Shown one piece after another: positions 1 through 11,465 of a DNA stretch of 64,000 bases; positions within the stretch are counted from its first letter, which is position 1; the number at the start of each line of letters is the position of its first letter. The notes under the pieces were generated by a model. It was not told where the DNA came from, made no database searches, and saw only the letters and a list, made by a program, of their open reading frames with translations. This DNA comes from Fragilaria crotonensis (Eukaryota > Bacillariophyta > Fragilariophyceae > Fragilariales > Fragilariaceae), in contig JAKSYS010000066.1 in the NCBI GenBank assembly GCA_022925895.1, positions 82,716 to 146,715 on the forward strand. Direction: 5' to 3'. A program made the position numbers and the translations under genes.

Positions 1-300
1 CATCCAGATTATCGACGAAATGGCATCGCCACGATACTGATCCAGACCTGTGAAGCATTGGTGCACAGCGGAAGAGTCCGGGTGTCGGCTGCAACAACGT
101 CGGTAGAGGACAACAGCTCTTCATCGAAGGCAGACCACCCTACAGGTAGTCTGAAGAGAGAAATGTTCATTCGCGTTGAACGAGAGAATGCAGCAGCTAT
201 CCAAATGTATGAAAAGTTCGACTATCACGCTATATCGCATTCCGTATTTGGAGTGGAAGACACGACTGTATTGTTGCACAAAGACTTTCCTCATGCTTGA
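1..300 (+). CDS. GNAT-family N-acetyltransferase, C-terminal part (cut by window edge)
   Basis: The frame is open from base 1 to a TGA at 298-300, so the start lies outside the window; 99 residues are visible. It begins HPDYRRNGIATIL, which matches motif A of GNAT acetyltransferases (R/Q-x-x-G-x-G/A, the acetyl-CoA pyrophosphate-binding loop; here R-R-N-G-I-A). A later stretch, RVERENAAAIQMYEKFDY, matches motif B, in which an N-x-x-A-x-x-x-Y-x-x-x-G/F-F segment ends the fold. Such enzymes transfer acetyl from acetyl-CoA to an amine; the substrate cannot be read from this fragment. The roughly 30 residues between the two motifs are Ser/Thr-rich and may be a loop insertion. Family assignment is fairly sure, specificity unknown. 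Confidence 0.75.
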   Translation, partial: HPDYRRNGIATILIQTCEALVHSGRVRVSAATTSVEDNSSSSKADHPTGSLKREMFIRVERENAAAIQMYEKFDYHAISHSVFGVEDTTVLLHKDFPHA

Positions 301-380
301 GTGAACGGTATCTTCCACGACCTGGACTTCGCTATTCTACAACCTGCCTACTCAGCACACCCTTGACACTAATCCACTTC

Positions 381-1492
381 CTACACCTTTGAACGTCTGT
401 TTGGAAACGCCGCAAACTCCTGAATCGCCTGTCCCACTTGCACTGGATCTTCCCACGGCAGCACATTGCAACAATTAGGCAATTGCGCCCATGTACAGTC
501 CTGCATGGCGTCCACATACCCTTGTCGATCCCGTTTGTCTTCACGACCAGATAAAATCAATGTCGGTTGAGTCAACGTGGTGAGTTCCTCGTCAAACGAT
601 CGATGCTGGCAGAAACCAGCATTGAAGGCAGCAACAGGATTTCTTACTAGTGCTGCTGGTTTTCCTTCAGCCGATTGGGTACCCGCCATGGCTTGTTGTA
701 CCCATTCATCATCGCAAGGATTCGCGAATAAAAGGCATTGCTAAAGAATCGAACTGCCCATTGCTGTTCGAGAATCCAGAACGCAGGATTGGCTGTTAGA
801 GGATCCGTGAGGAAACGAAAGTTGCGTTCCAATCCGGACTCGGGCACAGCCGTGGTCATTTCTTGGTAGGTTGGCGGTGAACAAAGGACGAGATTTGTCA
901 CAATGTTGGGGTGTCGTGCGGCCAGCAAGACACCGACTGGTGCTAGTCCACCTTGCGCAACAACTATGCATTTTCCTGATGTTGGCAATAAGGGTTCAAT
1001 CCCCTGAACCCATCCCAATGGAAATGAAAGAGGCTGCAGTGATGGATCCCAGGCATCACCGCCATTGGATATACCACATCCAATTAAATCAGGAGCAATA
1101 ATATCGAACGATTGATCATCGTCATTCTGCCATGTGTCTATGAGTTTCCTCCAAAACCAAGAATTTATACCTATGCCAACCGGATGAATGAGGATGACTG
1201 TTGCTTTCGTTGTTGGCTCCCGTTTTTGTAGTGATAGTATTGAGGACTTCCAACCTTTATCGGTCTTATTTCTTCGATTCGGTAACACCTTGTGACGATA
1301 CGTCAGATTCCAATCACGGAACGAATAGGATTCGATCTTCGTTTGATCTTCCTCAACGCTTAATGAAGTTTTCGCATTGACGTGCGATTGGAATCTCTGC
1401 TCGCGAAGACTACGCCGAGTGTGGAAAGGGGTAAAGCCATTCCCGTGCAGGACTAGGAGAGCCAATAGCAGTGGCACCATTAGTTGCTCCAT
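381..1492 (-). CDS. alpha/beta-hydrolase fold protein, probably plastid-targeted; one frame break
   Basis: The gene starts at 1492 with a hydrophobic leader ending LHGNGFTPF. Phe directly after a small residue at the predicted cleavage site is the hallmark of diatom plastid leaders. The mature part has the oxyanion-loop motif VILIHPVGIG and an elbow-like stretch IVVAQGGLAPVG, where the usual G-x-S-x-G nucleophile is not present. The C-terminal part (381-689, LILSGREDKRDRQGY) carries the Asp-bearing strand typical of the fold but lies in another frame. The two frames join near 735, where a T-run (TTTT on the coding strand) appears one base short; restoring one base makes the frames continuous. 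No GT-AG intron of plausible length explains the change. It could be a sequencing indel or a recent null mutation. Catalytic activity is doubtful without the Ser; related plant and cyanobacterial proteins are poorly characterised. Confidence 0.65.
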
Positions 1493-2046
1493 TTATACGC
1501 CTATCACAGCTTGTTTTGGATCGCAGAACTCAAGTTCTTCGCAAAATGAGATACATCAAACATCAACGATGACAGGCGGGTGTGAGAGTGAATGAGATCT
1601 TTCAGGAACACTGCGGGTCGCGTTACAGTCGACTGCGTACTGGAGCATGAATATCATTTAACTGATACTGGCGTACTGTACTATACTAAAAAAGGATCTA
1701 TTCCTGTTCAAAGCAGTACTATGTACTCCGAGTGCTGCGGTAGTGGTACTCCAGTATTTTGGAACTTGATTATCTGATTGTGGCTTTTTGTGGAGATTCC
1801 ACTGTACTGAAGTACTAGTACTCGATCACTGTGAACATCGCACATCAGCACATCAACGAAGATCTTCAACTTGTATCACCCCCCGATCGAATTCATCCTT
1901 TCGCCTCTGTATGCCGTACAGCATATTCCTCCAGATCCTCGGGCAGCCACACACAACACCCGTCACTCCTCGTATCCTACAGGCTATTGCCGATTCGCCA
2001 ACTCTGCGATCCCTGCTTCCCCGTCACCGCAAGAACAAAAACAGCA
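1493..2046. other. intergenic region between divergent genes
   Basis: This spacer separates the hydrolase (minus) from the small plastid protein (plus), so it probably holds both promoters. It contains clustered GTACT/AGTACT words around 1,660-1,830, the same intergenic word bias seen elsewhere in the window. No gene or recognisable regulatory site was found. Confidence 0.5.
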
Positions 2047-2346
2047 ATGTTGAAGCTCCTTGTACTGCTTACGACTCTTTCCTTGGGCTCCGCTTTTGTG
2101 ATTGCTCCCTTGGCATCGTCCGTCATCTTTCAACAACATGAACAACTATTACTGCCTTCGTCGTCTTCGTTCCACATGGCCGTCTCCACTGTGGATCCAA
2201 CGGCATTTCTAAGTGATTTGTTGGGATCCTTTATCAATTCACCTGCCATTTTGGCCATTCCCATAGGAGCTGCCCTCTTGGTCGCCTTCTTGATTGCATT
2301 TCTCATTCAAGCGTATGCCAGTCCCCAAGTTGACGATGATGAATAA
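2047..2346 (+). CDS. small plastid-targeted membrane protein (99 aa), function unknown
   Basis: An upstream in-frame extension to 1831 is unlikely to be coding; the ATG at 2047 directly precedes a clear signal peptide. The leader LTTLSLGSAFVIAPLASS contains the G-S-A-F motif of diatom plastid preproteins, with cleavage predicted before Phe. After a Ser-rich transit segment, the mature protein of about 45 residues starts near VDPTAFLSDLLGSFINSP. It has one strongly hydrophobic helix (residues ~70-90) and ends in the acidic tail QVDDDE. The architecture resembles small single-helix thylakoid subunits of photosystems or cytochrome complexes, but I do not recognise a named family. It is apparently single-exon and has a short 5' leader. 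Confidence 0.7.
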   Translation: MLKLLVLLTTLSLGSAFVIAPLASSVIFQQHEQLLLPSSSSFHMAVSTVDPTAFLSDLLGSFINSPAILAIPIGAALLVAFLIAFLIQAYASPQVDDDE

Positions 2347-2633
2347 CGCTCTCATATGCGCATGAATGAAATGCCGGGATGATATGAACAGGGAAAATCC
2401 CAGAAGATGAGTAGTTAATGAGGAACGTTCGGATCTCTGTTGATGGTTTATTGATGATGGATATTGGATGAGAGTACCATCTGTTCGAGATACGCCAAGC
2501 GAGGAATACCCCCTGCAAGGATTCAGAGTAAAATTCAAATAGCAAAACGTTTGACGATCAAAGTTCACTCAGGCAATGTCTATTATCTACCCACAATCGT
2601 TTGTATCTTCCTTTCTTCTTCTAGCATTTTATC

Positions 2634-4165
2634 TTACAATTTCGTCCCACAGGACCAGCAATACGTTGCATCGACCCAGTGCATGGTGGAACCGCAATTA
2701 GCGCACGGCGTCACAGCATCGATCAAGCCTCGTTGTGGTGATGCAGGATTCAAGGTTGGTGTTTGTCGGGACAATGTTGTCGTCGTCGTTGTTGTTGTCG
2801 TTTCGGCACCCTTTTCTAGTCTTTCCAATTTTTCCATTTCGATACGTTGCAAATCCGATTCCAACACGGCTTCAAATAACGCAGCAGCTTGGCCTGGAAT
2901 GATGGCAACACCGGCGAGAATCGAACCACATACGACGAGTTTTCCACCAGTTGTCACTGGGGTGATGTCACTATTTTGGAAATCACAAGGACCACATGAG
3001 AAATCAACACGCATGTCATGGAACACACACAAAACGAAGCAAACTCTCTAGAGACTCACCCAAATCCAACTGTCGTGATGGTCGTCAATCCAAAGTACAG
3101 GGCTGTAAAGTAATCCGGCAGGGCCGGATTAACTTCATGTTCCGTCGTATAAATCAAGCCTGCTGCCACACTCAGCAGGGTCGAGAGGGAAAGAATGACA
3201 CGCGCCAATTGCAACTTGTACGGTTGCACGTCTGTTGGGTTCGTCACGCCAAGCGCTCGTTGAAAGTTGGCAAAGGTTTCCATCGAACTCAGCACGCGCT
3301 GCAGCCGCAAGATGCGCAACAAACGCAATGTAATCAATCCACCTTGACTGGTCAGCCACGATAAGGATGGTAGCAGCATGTGTTCCCGATTTAATATCTG
3401 CAAAAACAGAGGCAAGACCACGACAAATATATCGACAAGTACGAAGGGTTTTGCAAAGTATTTGATGCCCTTTTCCGCATTGGCATACCATCGCAGTCCA
3501 AAAATGACGCAAAAAATATACGCCACAACATCTCCAGCAGTTCCAACAATGTGAAATATGTAGGGCGTCAAGTTGTCAAGCGTATCGATCGCCACGAAGA
3601 GGGTCGAAAAGACCACTAAGAGCGCCTCCACCAATTCGACTACGGGCTGTGCGAGAAAGTCTATAATCGACAAGGCTCCGGGAAGCTTTGGCTTTGGTGG
3701 TTTGGAAGCAACGGAGTTCTTGGGATAGCTTTGTCCATTTGTGCCGTTGTCTGGGTCGGTTATAGTCTCCTTACCATTGGCGTTGACAACGCAGTCAATT
3801 TCTGGAGCACCGATTGTTGTGAGAGGGCTGCTCAATTTGTCAGAATGTTCGTCACCGGCAAGTTGAATCTTGATTCTCAGAAATTTATGGGGTTGTTGGG
3901 GACAAATCATTGATTCCGAGGATGGTGACGTTCGGCGTCGTTTTTGTTGGAGTGCTCGACCAGGAATCAAAGGGATGAACCCGTGGCATGATTCTGTCGG
4001 GAACAAGAAAAAGATAATGCCTATAAATGCGACATTCGAATTCAATCTCTTGCTTGCAGTCAACCGACGTCTGCTATCCTTGAAACGCTGTTCTTTGATC
4101 GGTGCACCATGAGCTAAATCAATGACAGCCTCTACGGCAACCTTGATGCCTCCATCGATGATCAT
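2634..4165 (-). CDS. voltage-gated-type K+ channel with C-terminal zinc ribbon, two exons
   Basis: Exon 1 runs 4165-3060 and exon 2 runs 2970-2634. The 89-bp intron (3059-2971) starts GTGAGT and ends TAG, and it splits the selectivity filter so that splicing yields TTVGFG-D, the K+-channel signature. The product is 480 aa. It has a long N-terminal region, then 6TM topology: S4 near residues 277-292 (LITLRLLRILRLQRVL, Arg every third position), the pore helix and filter TTITTVGFGD at 361-370, then S6. After S6 comes an amphipathic helix, a Thr run encoded by a trinucleotide repeat, and CANCG...CWSCG at the C terminus, a four-Cys zinc ribbon. The N-terminal hydrophobic stretch followed by CHGFIPLIPG (residues ~44-68) looks like a plastid leader preceded by about 40 extra residues, so the start is uncertain. 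It likely conducts K+ across a plastid or other inner membrane; the location is inferred. Confidence 0.8.
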
Positions 4166-4564
4166 CGCTGATCATACGATTTTTGTTACCTAAGACTGAA
4201 GTGATTATTACGTCAGCACCTAATGACACATACAATCAAGATGGCCGGTTGGAGCAGTTCGTTGTACTGTACTCCAGTACGCAGCATACGCATTATTCGT
4301 ACGTGTTCGTCGTATGCACACATTCTACCGGTAGTCAGTACTCATAATACAGCGAGGTTTGACGCGGACACCGCGACACCAAACGGTATTCATACGAATG
4401 TATCATATGGCTGCCATACTATTAAACACATATGCACAGTAGCTGGAACCAGGATCACTCACACAGCTCAATATATGAATAGTGTGAGAGAGTTCAATGT
4501 GCTTTACTCGGAACTCGGAGTACCTCGAAGCTACCGTCGTAAGCCGGCCAAGGAAGGAAAAGCG
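4166..4564. other. intergenic region
   Basis: About 400 bp between two genes on the minus strand, upstream of the channel and downstream of the glycosyltransferase. It contains GTAC-rich words (for example around 4,262-4,340) but no recognisable gene. Confidence 0.4.
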
Positions 4565-7260
4565 CTACCGTTCATCCCCTCCGCCATTATCAATATCTTC
4601 CCTTGCCTCGCTCAAAGCCTTGTTACCTTCCCGAATAGCTGTGTACGCTTTCGTCAAGGGGATGAAGAGAAGCTCATCGGCGTCCGCTTTGCCCACTTTG
4701 TCAACGAACCAGTCTACCCATGGAGTCAAGGTCCCGTGATCATCCCCCATAGGCTCGAACTCGTCGGAAACATTCTTGTATGTATGGACTGCATCCGGAT
4801 CCATTGAATGCTTCTCGACATAGGTTTCCAGCGAACCGATCTTGAAAAAATGAAACCGAATCAGGGATGAAATGTAATCTGTAGCTTCCAACCTTCCGTT
4901 CCAGCCGCACATTGGGAGATTATGTATGCTGTCAATCTTCTTCATATGAACTGGAAGCGAAGCGTCCACCATGACCTTGACCCAAGTCCCCTTCTTGACA
5001 CCAAACTCTCGTTGTCGCATCGTCAAAAGTGGGGCACCCTCGTCAGTTCCGAACTCTCGAGGGCCAATTTCAAGACCAGGCATTCGGACGCACTTCGTCA
5101 GCTTCTCGCCGTGCAAAAAGTCAGCAATCGTAACCTTCTCGGAGAGTACCGGCAATCGATCTCGAATCGGAGACGTTTCGGTTCTTGCCTGAATGATGTC
5201 GTCCTTCGTCCGAACGTCGGGCTCTTTAGAATCAAACTTCACAGGGTTTTCTTGGGGCCCTTTGTAATTAAACACTACAAAGTCGGAGGGATGCAACACG
5301 ACCGTCCATTTTGGATCTTTCTGCTTGCGGTGCTGCGCGAGGCACTTGCCCTGAAACATGAGTTCGCGCCGCACCTCGGCTTGATGCAAGTACTCGTCCG
5401 AGGTCTTGTTCATGTACCAATCTGCCAACTTATCGCCACCTTCTCGAGGGTTGCGCTTCCAACCCTGCAGAGGATGAGCATCTTTCCCCCACTCGTCGTC
5501 CGACCAAACTGTCACTTTCATGCGTGAGGACCAACGATTTGCTGTCTCACGCAGAGCGGCCGCTTGTTTTGATTCCGAAGAAATACCGACAACGAGGGAC
5601 CCCAACGGCAGGACCGTGTAGTGGTAGGCGATCCATTCGATAAGCCTGATATTCCCATCTCGAATGAAGAGGCACGCAGCCATCTGAGCTGTCGTTCTGG
5701 TATAGTTATACTTGATCACTTCTTTCTTATCGTGGCTGTGGTCAAGCGGGTCATCTCCCTGCAGTCTCTCCAGTACTTCCTTGGCACCGGCATACCCGTC
5801 GTGGTGCTGATAGGAATGATACGATTCTTCCATGGGCCGAAGGAGAAGCTCTCTGGCCTTTGTCTCCCCCATTTTCCTTATGAACCAATGAATCCAACCA
5901 CGAATATCATCATTCTCATTGACTGGAACAATGTTGCGCTCTGCGTAGAAACGCCAAATACTGGATCCTCGATAATCCCCGCTTCGTTCCAGATACGTTT
6001 CAATCGTACCTGAACGGTAATGATGGATCCGAAATAGCGACGATATATAATCGGTCCCGCTGCCCGAGAATTTCACTTTGGTCGTCCTTCCACACATGCG
6101 TCGTGACGGAGTATGAACATTTACGACACCTTTGAAATTAAACCACTCTGCTGATTTTGCTTGACTCAAGTCCAACATGGCCTTGGAAAATAAGGGATCC
6201 ATGGGTCCCACCTTTCGTTGTCTCAGCGTAATGAGAGTGGTCGGATCGACATGTTCCGGCATGCCGGCTTTTACTAAGAGCGGATTGGATTCGTAACTAG
6301 AAAAGCGCAAATGGGGAAATCGGAGACATTTCGGTCTCCGCGGCAGGACACCAGCTGTCTCCCAGGCGTGCTCCTTAATAAGTTCAACTTTTTCTTGCTT
6401 TTGCTTGTTTTGTTGCGACCATTCCCCTTTGCTCTCGTTGGCGCCGTTGCTCAAAGAAGACGTGTAATTTTGCAAAAAGTCTGCCACAGTCACTTCTTCT
6501 TGCCAGGTTGGAAGCTGATCTCGAATGGGGACGATGCGATTTCTCGCCCGATCCAAGTCTTGAGCAGAAATGATTTTCGTGACCGCATCGTACCTGGACG
6601 CATTTTCTTCCGACGGATGTCGATAATTGAACAATAAAAATTCATCGGAGTCGATCAATATAGTCCAGGACCGAATCCCTCTGTTGTATAGACCTTGCAA
6701 ACAACTGGAAAAGAAGAAATTCTGTCGTCGTTTGTGGGCTTGCGCTCGATACGTGTCGCCGGACTTATCTAGAAACCAGGCACGATATCCTCCTCTCGGA
6801 CCAAAGACTTGTCGCCCCCAACCCTCGTCTGGTCTTAATGTTAACCATGTATCATTTATGTATGCTTGAATGTTGATAAATGGCCTCCACGAATCGAGAA
6901 TCTCAAGACGCGATGCTCCTTGTGAGAATGAGGGTCAACGGCCACAACCAAATCCCCAGAGGCAACACTGTGTAGTGGTATGCAATCCATTCCATCAATC
7001 GCAGCGTATCATCCATGATGAAGAGGCATGCCGCCATGGTTGTGTTGGTTTTCTTGTATCGACTTTGAACAGGCGCACGTGGTTGAGGGTTGCTACGAGC
7101 CGTACGGACTTTTCCATTAGTTTTCGTGTCCATGAAGGTCCGAAAATGAACCAAGGGATGGCAATTCGACAACTTTCAAACTCAAAAACATCTGTATTGA
7201 GAAGAAGAAGCCACATATCGAAACAAGAAGTGCGTAAAGACTTAATCGTTGCTTCGCCAT
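4565..7260 (-). CDS. type II membrane protein with two GT92-like glycosyltransferase domains; 5' part frame-broken
   Basis: The ATG at 7260 opens a signal anchor (YALLVSICGFFFSIQMFLSL), suggesting a Golgi type II protein. Two homologous GT92 (DUF23)-like domains follow. Each starts with MAACLFI-D--(I/L)RL-EWIAYHYTVLPLG, and in domain 1 this leads to WTILIDSDEFLLFNY, the D-x-D type metal/sugar-nucleotide motif. Domain 2 has WTVVLHPSDFVVFNY at the same place, so the first acidic residues are lost. Each domain ends with TDYISSL-R-H followed by a helical tail. From about 6,880 down to 4565 the frame is open. Upstream of it the reading frame changes at least three times (near 7,120, 6,955 and 6,920), one at a G-run, which may be sequencing error or decay. 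The probable role is surface polysaccharide or glycoprotein synthesis; donor and acceptor are unknown. Confidence 0.65.
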
Positions 7261-7626
7261 GGTCGCATCGTCAAAGTGCAAGCTCGGTCCATCATGGAAA
7301 AGAGCGCTTGGCATTCAAATTGGACGAAGTGCGCCACCATCAGTCATTGTATGGCATACCTGGAACTACCTGTAGTACAGTACACGGTACTGTACGTGCA
7401 GGAAAACGGCCCTCGCAGTACTGCATATGGCTGGATTCACGAACAGGATTCGCGAGGTAGAGCTCTACGTACTAGTACCACGATTTTTTTAATGCGTGCG
7501 CATCGAAAATAGATTTATGCGTCGAATCACTTGCTTCTCAACCCCATTGACCTTGACAGTCCATACCTTCACCAATTCTTGATATTCCGTGGAGCTTCTT
7601 GAAGATATTTCATCTCCTTGTTCATC
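7261..7626. other. intergenic region before the DDE transposon copy 1
   Basis: This stretch holds a GTAC-rich patch (about 7,365-7,475, with palindromic ACAGTAC/GTACTGT words) and then AT-rich sequence leading into the transposon. Its 5' terminus could not be placed: I saw no terminal inverted repeat. Confidence 0.35.
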
Positions 7627-10600
7627 ATGAGTGAAAACACGCTGAAGCTCCACAGAAATCAGATCAGGTATCAGTTCGTTAGAAGTAGTTTCAACGCTGT
7701 TTTGCAAGATTCACGACTTCATGAAGTTTGGTGGCAAGCGGACACATTGCTGGATGAAATCAATACAAGGTGCCAGCTTCAAGATGATTTGAAGGTGAAA
7801 AAGTCAGAGCTTCTACGTGTTGTGGGAAAGGAGTACCATGAGAAGTCCATTGAGGGTAACATCTTTGTCGGTGGTGGCGGCGAACAACTGAAGCTTTTTC
7901 GACACGACTTCAAAGCAAGGGAAGACGGAAAGCAACAGAAGTACAATTTCTTTCAGGTTTCTGTAAAGGATGTCCCCAATCCTACCCGACCGCATCAATT
8001 CAGTAGCTTGGAAAGAGCAAAATGCCTCACACCCGCTGCCTCCAAGGACTCGTCAACATGTTGACTTCACCACATCATCCTCCTCGCAATTTTTTCGGCT
8101 GTTCCTGGACCTGTGAATACTAAGAAGCGTAAGCTTGCTTCTGACCAAGCAAACGAAACTCAGATAGAGGAAACAACCCTACTAGTTCCTTGTTGATCCT
8201 CACCGCTCAAGAACCGTCGCTGCAATTATCCTCGTATTGGGAATCTGGCGATTCCAGAAAGCTCTTCGCACCAAAGTTGTATTATGGCACTGATTGCGAT
8301 GTTCGGAAAGCTGTCATGGATCGAATTGAAAAATTGGAGATGGTTAACAGTATTGCTGCAGATTGGAGGACACTTGTAGATGGTGGCGATCAAGAGGATT
8401 TGTGTTCAGAACACGACATCTTTATGATCAGGCATCGGAGCATGTACCTTGCATGTGCCTTGCGAAAATTTGTCGACGAGGCGAGCAAAACATCGAGGTG
8501 GACATGGCAGCAATGTATCGAGTACTCAATTGGATTGATGAATGATGTCGGAGTTGAAAGCTACTCCCATTGGCGACCACTGGCAAGGTGGCACAGACGA
8601 CTGGCCTACAGCCCGAAAGGCACCTTTATCAAATCACCTGTACCCAAAAATTGCTTGCCACCGTTCTTTATCGAGAATCCAGACGCAATGGATGCTTTCA
8701 GGAAACATGGAGTAAGCATTCTGAAAGAACTGTCGGTGGAAAGAATGCACACGTACGTGCTTGAAACATTGATTCCAACGATGATGGCAAGAGTTGAGCG
8801 AGGCATCGAGGAGACTTCTGACAATTCGCAAGAAAATGACCTTGTTACACCGCCAGTGCTGGAGCTATCGCAAGAGACGAAGAGCTTCCTTCAAAGTTAC
8901 CGTTTATCTAAGATATCCATTGCCACAGTTGTTCGATGGATGCATGCCACGGGTTTCAGATACAAAAACCGCAGCAAGCATTATTTTGTTGATGGACACG
9001 AGAAGGCGGAAACACTTGCTTATCGGCCTGTCTTCACAAAGCGATACATCGCTCATGAAGTTCAAGCTCATCGGTGGGTTCAGCTTAGTCTTGTAGCTTC
9101 TAAAATTCTAGAGGCACAAGATTCGGTTGCAAAACTGTGGCTATCATTACGTAGATCCTATCAGTAATGTTGAGATGGTGGAATATCACGTTGACGCCAT
9201 TTCGAGTGAAGCAGTGGCGGATATAGTAGGGACGGCGTTCTTTGGAGCACACTTAAGCATACGACGGGACACAAGCAAGCCAATAGTCATCTTTGTCGGG
9301 CAGGACGAGGCCATCTTTAAGCAGTTCTCGTTTCTTTCAAAGATGTGGACAGGTCCCAAAGGCGAGCGTCCTCTCCTCCCCAAGGATGAAGGAGCGGGGG
9401 TGATGATATCATCATTTATCTGCAGGGAATATGGTTTGATCCAAGAATTAGATCAAAACACACTAGACTCGGTGAACGAGATACGGCAAGGAACGAGATA
9501 TGCCGATGAAGAAGCAGCAATGGAAGTCTTAGGCTCTTCCCTTAAGCCCCTTCTATTAGCTGGCAAGTCGCCATTCCTAACATACTTCGACTACGGGGAA
9601 AACAAAGAGGGCTACTGGGATTATAATCACATGGTGCTACAGTTCGAAGATGTCGTTGATTGTCTAAAGGTTATGCATCCACAGGTCCATTTTGTATTTC
9701 TATTCGATCATTCATCAGGACACGCAAAGCAGCGCCCCGATGGTCTCAATGCAGCTAAAATGAATAGATCATTTGGTGGAAAATGCCCAGTCATGCACCC
9801 GACTGTCATTGAAAGGGAATCCGGCTTCCTCGGTCCATATGCACGTATCCTGGAGCCCGGCCAAACTCAGCGATTGACATTTACCGAAGTTGATGTTGGA
9901 CCTTTCTGGATGATACCAAACGAACGCATTCTCAGTCGCCTTGATCAAGTCGATGGCGATCCGTCAAATGTCTCAAGAAACAAATCCGAATTAATCCTCG
10001 AACTACGTCGTCAAGGCATTAACACCAAAGGAAAGAACAAAAAAAGAACTGATCGCTATTTGTATCGACAAAAATATCCCGATCAATCGCGAAGTTCCTA
10101 AAATAAAGGAAGGTTGGGTGGGAAAGGCAAAGGGTTTGCTTCAGGTGTTGTGGGAGCGAGGATATATTGATATGAACAAGCTGTCAAGCTATACACTTAC
10201 CGGCAGGAAGGATGAGCTCGGAAACGTGGACTTGAGCTTGAGTTTGCGCCATCTAATGGCGATGTGTTCTGATTTCTTGAACGAAGAAAGCATGATGGAG
10301 CATGTCGGAGCAAAATTGGCGTGGAAGTCATGCTAACCCCAAGTGTCATGCCGAAATAGCAGGTGAAGGCGTTGAGTACATGTGGGCATGCAGCAAAGGT
10401 GCATACCGCAATCTCACCTTAAAAGAAAAGAAAGGGAAGGAAAATTTCATGGCAGGCGTTAGATATTCTTTGTCGGAGAAAGTCCTTTCAATTGAACGCA
10501 TTCGAAAATTTGCGAAACGAGCTCGTCAATATCTTCTTGCTTACCACGCCATTGATAGCGGGCAAGTCAGTGCTGAAATACAGCAAGACTGTGCAAAGTA

Positions 10601-10694
10601 TGGTCCTGTTGCATTGGAGAAACTGCTTCGGGAGTTCAAAACACATCGATGTGTAATGGACTTCGATTTCAAGTTTGTGATGAATCCAGATTAG
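7627..10694 (+). mobile_element. decayed DDE-transposase element, copy 1 of an unassigned family
   Basis: Fragments in several frames (7627-8064, 8190-9167, 9127-10101, 10118-10336, 10302-10694) make up one transposase-like protein. A DNA-binding-like part has ATVVRWMHATGFRY...YFVDGHEKAET. The catalytic core has VIFVGQDEAIFKQF (first Asp) and HFVFLFDHSSGHAKQ (second Asp). The conserved GKAKGLLQVLWERGYID and PKCHAEIAGEGVEYMW (candidate Glu) follow. The same motifs in the same order occur in the element at 31.5-34.7 kb. Similar proteins are known as unclassified DDE transposases in fungi and oomycetes; I do not assign a superfamily. Frame changes near 9,125, 10,050 (an A7 run) and 10,320 disrupt it. 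No terminal repeats or target duplication were seen, so the element borders are only those of the coding remains. Confidence 0.65.
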
Positions 10695-10950
10695 AAACCT
10701 CGATCCATTTGCGTTTGCGTAGACTTAGTATACTTTCTACGTCTGAACAAAAACATTGAATACTACGACCTACGTGGGGCTACCTCGTGTACCCAGAATA
10801 TGCATCCAGCCATACAGTATTATGAACACTCCTGTCACATTCCAGAGCTCAAGTGAAATTCGACAAAAATGCACAGAGGGAAAACGGTAGAGCAGAAGCT
10901 CACAATATCAATTCAGACATCACAAAACACTCCTACAATCGAACGACAGA

Positions 10951-11465
10951 ATGTCTGACACTAAATTTCTGACGCCATCCGAAATCAACACCGCCCCCGT
11001 GGGTCTTCACGTCAGAAATCGTCCTTGACATTACCATCGACGAATGCTGGAGCATTGTCACAGATGACCGGGCGTGGGAGCACTGGCATCCTGAAGTTAC
11101 CGACATTCGAAACGCAAGGGAACCCGCCGGTGGCGTCGGGAATTCTAGGACAGTAGTGTTTCGACCGCGCATTGGTGGTCCCAACCCCGCTGCATGAAGA
11201 GTTCGATGTATGGGAGCCCGATGATGACAAAGTCAAGCGCTACCAGTTCTGGTTTACTGGAGGTCGGGAGGAGTTTAAGGTGGAAGCAATTTCATCCTCC
11301 AGGTCTAAATTTACGCGCACTGTGGCTCTTGCCCCAAGCTTCTTTACTCGATTCGCTGTCGGATGGCTCGTGTACCCGGAACTTCAGCGTCTTTTCACAG
11401 TTCAATGCCCTAAACGGCTGACGGAGGCTATCGCGACGAAGCTTCTGCCCATCAATACGAAGTAA
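10951..11465 (+). pseudogene. SRPBCC-like protein, degenerate copy A
   Basis: This is a broken relative of the intact genes at 16878-17441 and 47142-47699. It starts at the same Met with TPSEINTAP. A one-base shift near 11,000 moves the frame, after which ITIDECWSIVTDDRAWEHWHPEV is readable. Relative to the intact copies it has lost the segment around HWFFMALLAG and later LAAASRPVFLTYK. The end is conserved: GWLVYPELQRLFTVQCPKRLTEAI. Two internal deletions plus the frame shift make this a genuine pseudogene rather than a sequencing artefact. Confidence 0.8.

Noticed and set aside
640-770. Intron explaining the frame change in the alpha/beta hydrolase
   Set aside because: GT-AG pairs in the region give introns of only about 10-50 bp and would remove conserved-looking coding sequence; a one-base loss in a T-run fits better.
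1831-2046. N-terminal extension of the small plastid protein
   Set aside because: The extension has no targeting features, and the ATG at 2047 is followed directly by a canonical plastid leader.
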